A program made the translations under genes and the position numbers. A DNA stretch of 32,065 nt, taken from assembly GCF_000794385.1 (NCBI RefSeq), contig NZ_JTJB01000032.1, positions 1 to 32,065 on the forward strand, given 5' to 3'. Under the pieces are notes generated by a model that was given only the letters and a program-made list of their open reading frames with translations, did not search any database and was not told the origin of the DNA. Shown in pieces: positions 8,255 through 15,641 of the stretch. Positions within the stretch are counted from its first letter, which is position 1. Every line of letters begins with the position of its first letter. Source of the stretch: Thermus sp. 2.9. GTDB lineage: Bacteria > Deinococcota > Deinococci > Deinococcales > Thermaceae.

Positions 8255-8784
8255 AGGGGGGGATCGTAGAGGAGCTCCACCGAGGGTAGGAGCAGGGGGG
8301 CAATGGGTTCGCCCTTGGCCACGAGGCGGTGGAGGCGGTAGAGGCCCCCCTTGGGCTCCCGGAAGACCTCGAGGCCCGCAGGCCCCGCTAGCCACACCTC
8401 GGGAATGCCGTGCCGCGCGTAGAGGGGTAGCTTCACCTGCCGGTCAAACTCCAGACCGGAAAGCCCCACCTCCACCAGGAGGAGAACGTCTTCGGCCCGT
8501 GGGTGGGCTCGGGTGTAAAAGTCCGCCCTGGGCTTAAGGAGAAGCAGGCCCGGTTGGGGCAGGCTGTCTTGGCTGAGGAGGAGGGGGCTTTGCACCCGGA
8601 GCTGGACCTGCCCGAGCACCTTGTGGGCCAAGGCGGCTAGGAGCCAATCCAAAAGCCCCGCGTGTTCGCTTCCTATGGGGGCCATCTCGTAGACCTCCCC
8701 TTCTAGGAGCTCCCACCGGGTGGCGGGATGGAGGCCTGCCAGGGCGGAAAGCTCCTCCACGGTGAAGCGGTGCCGCACCGCCAT
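8251..8784 (-). CDS. Uma2 / DUF820 family protein, PD-(D/E)xK fold, probably catalytically altered
   Basis: A 177-residue Uma2 (DUF820) family protein with the restriction-endonuclease-like fold. The family pattern is clear: [18 protein letters not shown] near the N-terminus, then [19 protein letters not shown], and [15 protein letters not shown]. The acidic residue Glu105 and Lys118 are retained, but the family's PD motif reads Pro78-Gly79 ([10 protein letters not shown]). The catalytic aspartate therefore appears replaced by glycine, a GAC-to-GGC type change. The usual VEVADSS region reads VEVGLSG. It starts a minus-strand run with hisF (ATGA overlap) and has a perfect -10 (TATAAT) 6 nt before its ATG. 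Thermus and cyanobacterial genomes carry many such genes of unknown role; some accompany mobile elements, but no element is seen here. Confidence 0.8.
   Translation of the reverse strand: MAVRHRFTVEELSALAGLHPATRWELLEGEVYEMAPIGSEHAGLLDWLLAALAHKVLGQVQLRVQSPLLLSQDSLPQPGLLLLKPRADFYTRAHPRAEDVLLLVEVGLSGLEFDRQVKLPLYARHGIPEVWLAGPAGLEVFREPKGGLYRLHRLVAKGEPIAPLLLPSVELLYDPPL
8262..8267 (-). promoter_or_regulatory. Possible -10 hexamer of hisF inside the uma2-like gene
   Basis: TACGAT on the minus strand, 7 nt before ATG 8254. Lies within the 3' end of the uma2-like coding sequence; no -35 seen. Confidence 0.35.
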
Positions 8785-8790
8785 GGTCCC

Positions 8791-8796
8791 ATTATA
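8791..8796 (-). promoter_or_regulatory. Consensus -10 of the uma2-like gene
   Basis: A perfect TATAAT on the minus strand with 6 nt (GGGACC) to ATG 8784. Leaderless transcript expected; a promoter for the uma2-hisF-hisIE run. Confidence 0.65.
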
Positions 8797-8824
8797 GGCC
8801 CCTTTTCCCTGGGCCTTCCCCGTG

Positions 8825-8830
8825 CTACCA
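8825..8830 (+). promoter_or_regulatory. -10 hexamer of trmFO
   Basis: TACCAT, 8 nt before the GTG start at 8839. The G-rich gap could give weak ribosome contact, but it abuts the GTG too closely for a normal Shine-Dalgarno. Divergent from the uma2 promoter about 30 bp away. Confidence 0.45.
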
Positions 8831-8838
8831 TCGGGGGA

Positions 8839-10167
8839 GTGGAACGGGTGAACGTGGTGGGCGGGGGCCTCGCGGGGAGCGAGGCCGCCTGGACCTTGGC
8901 GCGGCTGGGCGTCCCCGTGCGGCTATACGAGATGCGCCCCAAGCGCATGACCCCGGCCCACGCCACGGGGCATTTGGCGGAGATCGTCTGCTCCAACTCC
9001 CTGGGCGGGGAGGGAACGGCCAACGCCAAAGGGCTCTTGCAGGCGGAGATGCGCCTTGCGGGAAGCCTCGTCATGGAGGCGGCCTTGCGGGCCCGGGTCC
9101 CCGCCGGGGGGGCCTTGGCCGTGGACCGGGAGGAGTTTAGCGGCTACATCACGGAGAGGCTTTCCCGCCACCCCCGGGTGGAGGTGGTGCGGGAGGAGGT
9201 GGGGGAGATCCCCGAGGGGATCACGATCTTGGCCACGGGGCCCCTCACCTCGGAGGCCTTGGCAGAGGCCCTGAGGCGCCGCTTCGGCGACCACTTCCTC
9301 TCCTATTACGACGCCGCAAGCCCCATCGTCCTCTACGAGAGCATTGACCTCGGTAAGTGCTTCCGCGCCGGGCGCTACGGCCAAAGCGCTGACTACCTGA
9401 ATTGCCCCATGACGGAGGAGGAGTACCGCCGCTTTTACGAGGCCTTGGTGGCCGCGGAGCGGCACGTGCCCCACGAGTGGGAGAACCTGCAGTTCTTTGA
9501 GGCCTGCGTGCCGGTGGAGGAGCTGGCCCAAAGGGGGTACCAGACCCTTCTCTTTGGCCCCCTGAAGCCCGTGGGGCTCAAGGACCCCCGCACGGGGAAG
9601 GAGCCTTTCGCCGTGGTGCAGCTCCGCCAGGAGGACAAGGCGGGGCGGCTTTGGAGCCTGGTGGGCTTCCAGACGGGGCTCAAGTGGCCGGAGCAAAAGC
9701 GCCTCATCCAGATGATCCCCGGCCTGGAAAACGCCGAGATCGTGCGCTACGGGGTGATGCACCGGAACACCTACCTCAACGCCCCGAGGCTCCTCCGGGA
9801 GACCCTGGAGTTCCAGGGGGCGGAGGGCCTCTTCGCCGCTGGGGTCCTCGCCGGGGTGGAGGGGTACTTGGAAAGCGCCGCCACCGGTTTTCTGGCGGGG
9901 CTCAACGCCGCAAGGCGGGCCCTAGGCCTTTCCCCCGTGGCCCCGCCCGAGGAAAGCCTCTTGGGGGGTCTGGTCCGCTACCTGGCCACGGCCAACCCCG
10001 AGGGCTTCCAGCCCATGTACGCCAACTGGGGCCTGGTGCCCCCCGTGGAGGGGCGGATGGGGAAGCGGGAAAAGCGGGAGGCCATGTACCAGCGGGGCCT
10101 TTCCGCCTTCGCCCGCTGGCTTCAGGCCCTCACGCCCCCCCTGCCCGCTAAAGCCCCCGCATCCTGA
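8839..10167 (+). CDS. trmFO: Methylenetetrahydrofolate-tRNA (uracil-5-)-methyltransferase TrmFO
   Basis: A 442-residue FAD- and folate-dependent enzyme that methylates U54 in the T-loop of tRNA to ribothymidine. The Rossmann FAD motif is at the N-terminus (VNVVGGGLAGSEAAW, 4-18). The two functional cysteines fall at Cys51 (IVCSNSLGG) and Cys223 (FEACVPVEE), the positions known for the Thermus enzyme. Further family blocks are YYDAASPIV, MHRNTYLNAP and GVEGYLESAATG. I chose GTG 8839 because the FAD motif follows immediately and the length then fits; upstream in-frame codons lie over the divergent uma2 promoter. In this thermophile ribothymidine 54 is the basis of the 2-thio modification that stabilises tRNA. 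Its last 20 bases overlap the end of murE on the other strand. Confidence 0.97.
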   Translation: MERVNVVGGGLAGSEAAWTLARLGVPVRLYEMRPKRMTPAHATGHLAEIVCSNSLGGEGTANAKGLLQAEMRLAGSLVMEAALRARVPAGGALAVDREEFSGYITERLSRHPRVEVVREEVGEIPEGITILATGPLTSEALAEALRRRFGDHFLSYYDAASPIVLYESIDLGKCFRAGRYGQSADYLNCPMTEEEYRRFYEALVAAERHVPHEWENLQFFEACVPVEELAQRGYQTLLFGPLKPVGLKDPRTGKEPFAVVQLRQEDKAGRLWSLVGFQTGLKWPEQKRLIQMIPGLENAEIVRYGVMHRNTYLNAPRLLRETLEFQGAEGLFAAGVLAGVEGYLESAATGFLAGLNAARRALGLSPVAPPEESLLGGLVRYLATANPEGFQPMYANWGLVPPVEGRMGKREKREAMYQRGLSAFARWLQALTPPLPAKAPAS

Positions 10168-11590
10168 GGGCTTCCTCCGCCACCTCCCGCTCGTTCCAGG
10201 GGAGGGCTTCTTGGCCCCTTTCTAAGCTGTTCTCGTGCCCCTTGCCGGCGAGGAGGACGGTGTCCCCCTCCTGGGCCTCGAGGACCGCTTGGAGAATGGC
10301 CTCCCGGCGGTCCGGCACGATCCGGAACCTCCCCCCTTCCCGCCGGGCCGCCTCCGCCAGGGCGCTAAGGATCGCCTCCAGGGGCTCCGTGCGGTGGTCC
10401 TCCTCGGTGAAGAAGGTGAGGTCGGCGAGGCGGGCCGCCACCCGGCCGATGTCCTCCCGCCGCCTCGGGTCCCTTTCCCCCGCCGCCCCCACCACCAGGA
10501 GGAGCCTGCCGGGCGTGGTGCGCCTTAGGGTCCTTAGCGCCTCCTCCAGGCTTTTCCCCGTGTGGGCGAAGTCTATCACCACCCGGAAGGGGGCCTTCTG
10601 CACCACCTCCATCCTTCCCGGCACCCCGGGGAAGGTGGCAAGGCCCGCTAGGGCCTCTTCCAGGGAAATCCCAAAGTGGAGGGCCGCCGCCAGGGCCATG
10701 AGGGCGTTGTCCACGTTGTAGGGCCCCAGGAGGGGCAGGAAGGCCTCGCCCTGGCCCCAGGGGCTTTGGAGGCGAAAGCGAAGCCCCTCTGCCTCCTCCC
10801 TTACGCCTTCCGCCCACACCTCCCCCCCGGGGCCCACCAGGAGGTGGGGCCGCTTCCTTAGGGCTTCCAGGTGGGGGAGGCTCGTGTGGAGCACCGCCAC
10901 CTCCGAGCGCTCCACCAAAAGGGCCTTGGCCCGGAAGTAGTTTTCCGCCGTGCCGTGGAGGTCCAGGTGGTCGTCGGGGTAGAAGCTCACGAAAAGCCCC
11001 ACCCGGTAGGCAAGCCCCTCCACCCGTTTGAGCGCCAGGGCGTGGCTGGAAACCTCCAGCACCGCCGCCTTTAGCCCCCGGTCCGCCGCCTCCCGGAGGA
11101 AGGCGTAGACCTCGGGGGCCTCGGGGGTGGTGAAGTGGCCCAAGGGGGGCCTTGCTTCCTCCCCCAGCCTCAGGCCCACGGTGGAGAGGAGCGCCGCCTT
11201 CACCCCTCCCGCCTGGAGGAGGTGGTGGAGGAGGCTTGCCGTGGTGCTCTTGCCCTTGGAGCCGGTGACGCCGAAGAGGGCGAGGAGGGCGTCGGGCTCG
11301 CGGTAAAAGCGCCGGGCGAGGAGGGCTATGGCCAGGCGGGCGTCTTTCACCCGGAGGTAGGGCACGGGCAGGGATAGGTCCTTTTCCCCCACCACGGCGA
11401 TGGCCCCACGGGCGAGGGCCTCGGGGATGAAGGCGTGCCCGTCCAGGGGCTTGCGGTGGGGGAGGGGCACCCCGGGGACGGCCACGAAGACGAAGCCGGG
11501 GGCCACCCGCCTGGAGTCCAGGGTGATGCCCCGCACCTCCTGGGGCGGGGCCTCGAGGCCGAAAGGAGCGAAGAGTTCCTGCAGGGTCAT
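10148..11590 (-). CDS. murE: UDP-N-acetylmuramyl-tripeptide synthetase (Mur ligase, MurE type)
   Basis: A 480-residue Mur ligase adding the third residue to UDP-MurNAc-L-Ala-D-Glu in the cytoplasm. Blocks in order: the N-terminal domain GITLDSRRVAPGFVFVA, the ATP loop GVTGSKGKST (107-116), FTTPEAPE, LEVSSHAL, the carbamylated-lysine region YFRAKALL (Lys222), PYNVDNALMA, IDFAHTGKSL, and the C-terminal LLAGKGHE. The position that reads DNPR in diaminopimelate-adding enzymes reads E397-D-H-R400. This fits a different amino acid, most likely L-ornithine, the third residue of Thermus peptidoglycan. The ATG overlaps the stop of the upstream kinase gene (ATGA, 11587-11590), so translation is coupled. 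Its end overlaps trmFO by 20 bases. Confidence 0.92.
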   Translation of the reverse strand: MTLQELFAPFGLEAPPQEVRGITLDSRRVAPGFVFVAVPGVPLPHRKPLDGHAFIPEALARGAIAVVGEKDLSLPVPYLRVKDARLAIALLARRFYREPDALLALFGVTGSKGKSTTASLLHHLLQAGGVKAALLSTVGLRLGEEARPPLGHFTTPEAPEVYAFLREAADRGLKAAVLEVSSHALALKRVEGLAYRVGLFVSFYPDDHLDLHGTAENYFRAKALLVERSEVAVLHTSLPHLEALRKRPHLLVGPGGEVWAEGVREEAEGLRFRLQSPWGQGEAFLPLLGPYNVDNALMALAAALHFGISLEEALAGLATFPGVPGRMEVVQKAPFRVVIDFAHTGKSLEEALRTLRRTTPGRLLLVVGAAGERDPRRREDIGRVAARLADLTFFTEEDHRTEPLEAILSALAEAARREGGRFRIVPDRREAILQAVLEAQEGDTVLLAGKGHENSLERGQEALPWNEREVAEEALRMRGL

Positions 11591-12195
11591 GGGCGTAATA
11601 GGGGGCGCAAGGCGGTAAAGAGGGCTTCCTTGGCCTGCTCGTCCTCCACGAAGTCCACCTGGTCCCCCTCCACCACGTAAACCGGCGAGAGGTCCCAGGA
11701 GGCGATGAGCTCCTCGTAGAGGCGGTTTAGGGCGAGGAGGTAGCCCTCGGGGATGTTCCGCTCAAAGGGGCGCCCCCGCTTCTGGATGCGGGCCTTCAGG
11801 GTGGGGAGGCTCGCCCGCAGGTAGATGAGGAGGTCGGGCTTGCGCAGGGCGGGGGCCACGCCGTGGAAAAGCTCCAGGTAGGTCCGCCAGTCCCGCTCGG
11901 AGAGGTGGCCTTCAAGGTAGAGGTTCTGCGCGAAGACGAAGGCGTCCTCGTAGAGGGTGCGGTCCTGGACCACGCGGGGGCTTCCGTTCACCTCCAGGAG
12001 GTGTTGCCGCACCCGCCTGGCCAGGAAGAAGACCTGGGAGGGAAAGGCGTAGGCCCCCATGTCCCGGTAGAAGTCTTCCAGATAGGGGTTTTCGCTCACT
12101 GCCTCGTACACCGGCTTGAGCCCGAAGGTTTCGGCCAGGAGTGCGGTGAGGGAGCTTTTGCCGCTGCCGATGTTGCCGGCGATGGCCACGTACAT
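11587..12195 (-). CDS. Deoxynucleoside kinase, copy 1 (canonical DR motif)
   Basis: A 202-residue deoxynucleoside kinase (dNK/thymidine kinase 2 superfamily), phosphorylating deoxynucleosides in salvage. P-loop GNIGSGKSS (8-16), substrate Glu in EAVSENPYLEDFY, the canonical QDRTLYEDAFVFA stretch (DR-S/T motif with the catalytic base region), and the LID-like KRGRPFERNIPEGYL. It is most like bacterial deoxyadenosine/deoxyguanosine kinases; base specificity cannot be fixed. It starts one base after the stop of its paralogue and overlaps murE by four bases. Paired kinases of this family act as heterodimers in lactobacilli, which suggests the two products here could pair. Confidence 0.88.
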   Translation of the reverse strand: MYVAIAGNIGSGKSSLTALLAETFGLKPVYEAVSENPYLEDFYRDMGAYAFPSQVFFLARRVRQHLLEVNGSPRVVQDRTLYEDAFVFAQNLYLEGHLSERDWRTYLELFHGVAPALRKPDLLIYLRASLPTLKARIQKRGRPFERNIPEGYLLALNRLYEELIASWDLSPVYVVEGDQVDFVEDEQAKEALFTALRPLLRP

Positions 12196-12196
12196 C

Positions 12197-12796
12197 CTAA
12201 ACCCCTAGGGAAAGGTGGGCCTTCACCAACTCCACCACCCGCTTCCGGTCGGGGCCCCCCGGGGCATAGTCCAGCTGGTCCGCCTCGAGGACCAAAAGGG
12301 GGTGGGGATAGCGGGCGAAGTGCCGCTCGTAGGCCTGGGAGAGGGCTTCCAGGTAGGCGGGGTCTATGGCCCTCTCAAAGGGCCGGCCCCGCTTCTTTAT
12401 GCGCTCCAGGAGCACCGGGACCGGGGCCCTCAGGTAGACGGTGAGGTCGGGGGCGGGAAGCCTGGGGGATAGCTCCCGGTAGAGCTCCAGGTAGAGGTCC
12501 CACTCGGGGCCTTCCAGGGTGAGGCTTGCGAAGATGGCGTCCTTGTCAAAGAGGTAGTCCGCCACCACCCCGCCGAAGAGGGGCCTTTCCTTTAAGCGGG
12601 AAAGCTGCCGGTAGCGGGAGAGGAGGAAGAAGGCCTGCGCCTTGAAGGCGTAGCGCTTGGGGTCTTGGTAGAAGAGGGGCAAGAAGGGGTTTTCCTCCAC
12701 CACCTCCAGAAGGGGCTCCGCCCCCAGGGCCTCGGCCAGGAGCCGGGCCAGGGTGGTCTTGCCCACGCCGATGGGGCCTTCAATGGCCACGTACAC
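12197..12796 (-). CDS. Deoxynucleoside kinase, copy 2 (diverged DY-FDK motif)
   Basis: A 199-residue paralogue of the kinase that follows it, with P-loop GPIGVGKTT (8-16), EVVEENPFLPLFYQD and the same KKRGRPFERAIDPAYLEAL region. Where copy 1 has QDRTLYED it reads VADYLFDKDAIFA, a variant seen in another branch of bacterial dNKs, so base preference or partner role probably differs. The start is GTG 12796, backed by AGGAGGT at 12802-12808; the overlapping TGA is the stop of htrA, so ribosomes ending htrA sit on this site. Copy 1 follows after one base. A likely deoxyguanosine- or deoxycytidine-type kinase; specificity unproven. Confidence 0.85.
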   Translation of the reverse strand: MYVAIEGPIGVGKTTLARLLAEALGAEPLLEVVEENPFLPLFYQDPKRYAFKAQAFFLLSRYRQLSRLKERPLFGGVVADYLFDKDAIFASLTLEGPEWDLYLELYRELSPRLPAPDLTVYLRAPVPVLLERIKKRGRPFERAIDPAYLEALSQAYERHFARYPHPLLVLEADQLDYAPGGPDRKRVVELVKAHLSLGV

Positions 12797-12799
12797 GCC

Positions 12800-13843
12800 T
12801 CACCTCCTGGGCCGGGCCACCAGGGTCAGGGTGGCCTCGAGGCGCCGCCCTTCCCGCCACAGGGTGAGGCGCACCCGGTCCCCCGGGCGGTAGCGGGCGA
12901 TGAGCCGCACCACCTCCGCCTTGTCCTTCACCGCCTTGCCGTTCACCGCCAGGATCACGTCCCCCAGGGCCACAAGCCGCCCCTGGGCGTCCCGCTGCGC
13001 CCCCCTAAGCCCCGCCCGGGCGGCGGGGCTACCCGGCTCCACCCGGTCCACCATGGCCCCTTGGGTGGTGGTGAGGCCCACGGCCCGGAGGAGGACCGGG
13101 GGAAGCTCCTCCAGGCTCACCAGGCTGGCCCCAAGCCACCCCCGCTGGGGGATGCCGAAGCGCTCCAGGTCCTGGACGCTCTGGGCGGCGAGCTCCGCCG
13201 GGATGGCCACCCCAATCCCCCCCACCCCGGAGGGCCCCCCCACCACGTCCGCCACCACCCCCACCACCTCCCCCTGCAGGTTCAAAAGGGGGCTTCCCGA
13301 GTTCCCCACGGTGAGGGGGGCGTCGGTGAAGAGGTACTCCCCCACCTCGGCCCCGATGCTGGGGTCGGGGGTGGGGACCTCCAGGGGGCCCAACCCGGCC
13401 AGGATGCCGTAGGAAGCCAAGGGCCCCTGGCCGTAGGGGAAGCCCACCAGCACCAGCCCCATCCCCAAGGGGAGGCTGGCCGCCGGGGCCTTGCTGAAGG
13501 CGAGGATCCCCGGGGCCTGGACCCCCTTCACCGTGAGGAGGGCCAGGTCAATCCCCGGATCCACGGCGAAGGTTTCGGCGGGAAAGGTGCGCCCGTCTGT
13601 TAAGCGCACGGTGAGGTCGGCCAGGTCCCGCACCACGTGGTAGTTGGTCACCACCCGAAAAGGGCTCACGAAGAAGCCCGTGCCCACCACCTGGTCTTCC
13701 CCGGGGGCGGTGGGGGTGCCCTGGATGCGCACCACCGCGGGCAGGGCCTTCTTGATCACCTGGCTGCGCGCCACCTCCTCGGGGGAGGTGAGGCGCTGCC
13801 CCAAGGCGAAGAGGAGGAGGAGGGCCAGGAGGGCGAGGCGCAT
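12800..13843 (-). CDS. HtrA/DegP-like serine protease with one PDZ domain
   Basis: A 347-residue secreted trypsin-like protease for protein quality control in the cell envelope. Residues 1-16 are a signal peptide (MRLALLALLLLFALGQ). The catalytic triad is complete: His69 (TNYHVV), Asp99 (GIDLALL), Ser182 (GNSGSP; the family usually has GNSGGP). One PDZ domain fills about 235-340 (WLGASLV, VEPGSPAARAGLRG, LGDVILAVNGK). It starts at ATG 13843, and a TAATGT-N6 element overlaps the argS stop just before it. It lies between argS and the kinase pair; its own TGA stop is part of the next gene's Shine-Dalgarno. Whether it is periplasmic or anchored through an uncleaved signal cannot be told. Confidence 0.92.
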   Translation of the reverse strand: MRLALLALLLLFALGQRLTSPEEVARSQVIKKALPAVVRIQGTPTAPGEDQVVGTGFFVSPFRVVTNYHVVRDLADLTVRLTDGRTFPAETFAVDPGIDLALLTVKGVQAPGILAFSKAPAASLPLGMGLVLVGFPYGQGPLASYGILAGLGPLEVPTPDPSIGAEVGEYLFTDAPLTVGNSGSPLLNLQGEVVGVVADVVGGPSGVGGIGVAIPAELAAQSVQDLERFGIPQRGWLGASLVSLEELPPVLLRAVGLTTTQGAMVDRVEPGSPAARAGLRGAQRDAQGRLVALGDVILAVNGKAVKDKAEVVRLIARYRPGDRVRLTLWREGRRLEATLTLVARPRR

Positions 13844-13847
13844 GGCC

Positions 13848-15626
13848 TTACATTACCTCGGGGGCGGGGATGCCGAGGAGGCCGAGGCCCGCCTCAAGGG
13901 TTTCCTGAAGGCGCTGCACCAGGCCAAGCCGTAGCTCCCTCAGGCCCTCGGGGGCGGTGAGGACGGGGGTGGCGGGCTGGCCCCCTTCCTTGGCGTTGTA
14001 GTAGGCGTTCCAGGCCGCCGAAAGGTCCAGGAGGTACTGGGCCAGGACGTGGGGGGTCTTCTCCTCCGCGGCCTCGAGGACCGCCTCCTCAAAGTCCAGA
14101 AGGCTTAGGGCCAGGGCCCGCTCGTAAGGGGTGGCCTGGGCGAGGTCCGGCTCGCCCCATTCCCCGGCCTTGCGCAGGATGCTGTGCGCCCGGGCGTGGG
14201 CGTACTGGATGTAGGGCCCCGTGTCCCCGTCAAAGGAGAGGGCCTCTTGGTAGCGGAAGTCAATCTGCTTCTTGGGCTCTGTCTTGACCATGGCGAAGCG
14301 GATGGCCCCGAGGGCCACCATCCCCGCCGCCTCCTCCTTGGCGGGGTGTTCGGGGTTTTTCTCGGCGATGATGGCGAGGGCTCGGCGCCTTGCCTCTTCC
14401 AGCACCTCGTCCACGCTCACCGCCACCCCCTTCCGCCCCGACATCTGCTTGCCCTCGAGGAGCACCGTCTCGTAGGCCAGGTGGAAGGCCCCTTGGGCCA
14501 GCTCGGGGTGCCCCACCAGGGCCAAGGCGGCCCGCACCAGGGCCTGGGGGTGGCTTTGCCGCACGTCAATGACGTTGATGGTCTCCCGGGCCCTGGGGGT
14601 GTAGGCTTCCCCCTCGGGGGCGCTCGTCCTTAGGCCCGGGTAGAAGGGGTTCTCGTAGGGGCGGAAGCGGAGGCCCTCCAAAAGCCCCATCTTCCAGAAC
14701 TGGAAGGCGATGTCCTTGGCGTAGTAGGTGGCGGCGCCCCCGGAGCGCACCAGGACGAAGTGGGGGTCCTCCAGCCCCGGGATGAAGGGGCTTGCGTCCA
14801 TGACCAGGGCCCCGGCGTACTTGCCCTCCTTGGGGCGGAAGACGTAAGGGCTTTGTTGCAAAAGGGCCAAGGCCTTCCCCAAAAGCCCCGCCCGCACGAT
14901 GTCCGACTCCCAGACCAAAAGGTCATAGTGGGCGTTCAGGGCGTGCATGGTGGCGAGCTGGGCCAGGAGGATGCGGTTCACCTCCTCCCTGAGCTCCCCC
15001 CGTTCCAGGGCGTGGAGGACCTCCTCAATCCCCGGCTGGAGCCTTTCGTAATCCGGGTCCTGGTGGAGGCGCACGTAGGCCCTGCCAGCGAAGTGATCGT
15101 ACTTCTCCTTCCCATCCCAGGTGAGGCCGTAGTGCCTTAGGGCGAAGAGGGTTTCCGCCGCCTGGCGGCCGGTGTCGTCAATGTAGTTGAGGACCAGGAC
15201 CTCCCGCCCGGCGTAGGCCAGGATGCGGGCCAGGGCGTCCCCCAGGGCGATGTTCCGCAGGTGGCCCACGTGGAGCTCCTTGTTGGGGTTCACCGAGGTG
15301 TGCTCAATGAGCACCAGGCCTTCCCGCTTGGGGAAGGGCTTTTTCTCCTTTAGGGCCTCGAGGAGGAGGGCTTCCGTGCGCAGGCGGAAGTTCAGGTACC
15401 CCCCCACGGGGATGGCCTCCTCCACAAAGGGGGGAAGCTTTAGGCGTTCCTTTAGCTCCTGGGCGATGGCCTGGGGGGGTTTCTTGAGCTCCTTGGCCAG
15501 GGCGAAGAGGGGGACCCCGTAGTCCCCGGGTTTGTCCTTGGGGGCCCGGGCCACCTTGGGCTTTAGCTCCAGGCCCATCTCCTTCAGGGCTTCGTGGATG
15601 GCCTCTTCCAGGGCGCGGCGCACCAT
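13848..15626 (-). CDS. argS: Arginyl-tRNA synthetase
   Basis: A 592-residue class I synthetase charging tRNA-Arg. The N-terminal Add-1 domain covers about 1-95. HVGH (119-122, inside HTSVNPNKELHVGHLRN) is the HIGH signature. EGKQMSGRKG (391-400) replaces the KMSKS loop, as is normal for this enzyme in Thermus. The anticodon-binding DALR domain ends the protein. Length equals the known Thermus enzyme. It begins 10 nt after the uvrC stop, and its stop overlaps the putative htrA -10. No Shine-Dalgarno stands out before ATG 15626. Confidence 0.97.
   Translation of the reverse strand: MVRRALEEAIHEALKEMGLELKPKVARAPKDKPGDYGVPLFALAKELKKPPQAIAQELKERLKLPPFVEEAIPVGGYLNFRLRTEALLLEALKEKKPFPKREGLVLIEHTSVNPNKELHVGHLRNIALGDALARILAYAGREVLVLNYIDDTGRQAAETLFALRHYGLTWDGKEKYDHFAGRAYVRLHQDPDYERLQPGIEEVLHALERGELREEVNRILLAQLATMHALNAHYDLLVWESDIVRAGLLGKALALLQQSPYVFRPKEGKYAGALVMDASPFIPGLEDPHFVLVRSGGAATYYAKDIAFQFWKMGLLEGLRFRPYENPFYPGLRTSAPEGEAYTPRARETINVIDVRQSHPQALVRAALALVGHPELAQGAFHLAYETVLLEGKQMSGRKGVAVSVDEVLEEARRRALAIIAEKNPEHPAKEEAAGMVALGAIRFAMVKTEPKKQIDFRYQEALSFDGDTGPYIQYAHARAHSILRKAGEWGEPDLAQATPYERALALSLLDFEEAVLEAAEEKTPHVLAQYLLDLSAAWNAYYNAKEGGQPATPVLTAPEGLRELRLGLVQRLQETLEAGLGLLGIPAPEVM
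13850..13855 (-). promoter_or_regulatory. Possible -10 hexamer of htrA overlapping the argS stop
   Basis: TAATGT-N6 (AAGGCC)-ATG on the minus strand. The last T of the hexamer is the first base of the argS TAA. AAGG could also act as a short Shine-Dalgarno. Confidence 0.4.
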
Positions 15627-15635
15627 CAGGGCCTC

Positions 15636-15641
15636 ATCATA
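15636..15641 (-). promoter_or_regulatory. Possible -10 hexamer of argS containing the uvrC stop
   Basis: TATGAT on the minus strand, 9 nt before the argS ATG. The uvrC TGA stop lies inside it. It would give a leader of only a few bases. Confidence 0.35.

Noticed and set aside
8255..8395. Longer N-terminus for hisF
   Set aside because: It is the uma2-like gene out of frame. HisF proteins start at the [12 protein letters not shown] segment.
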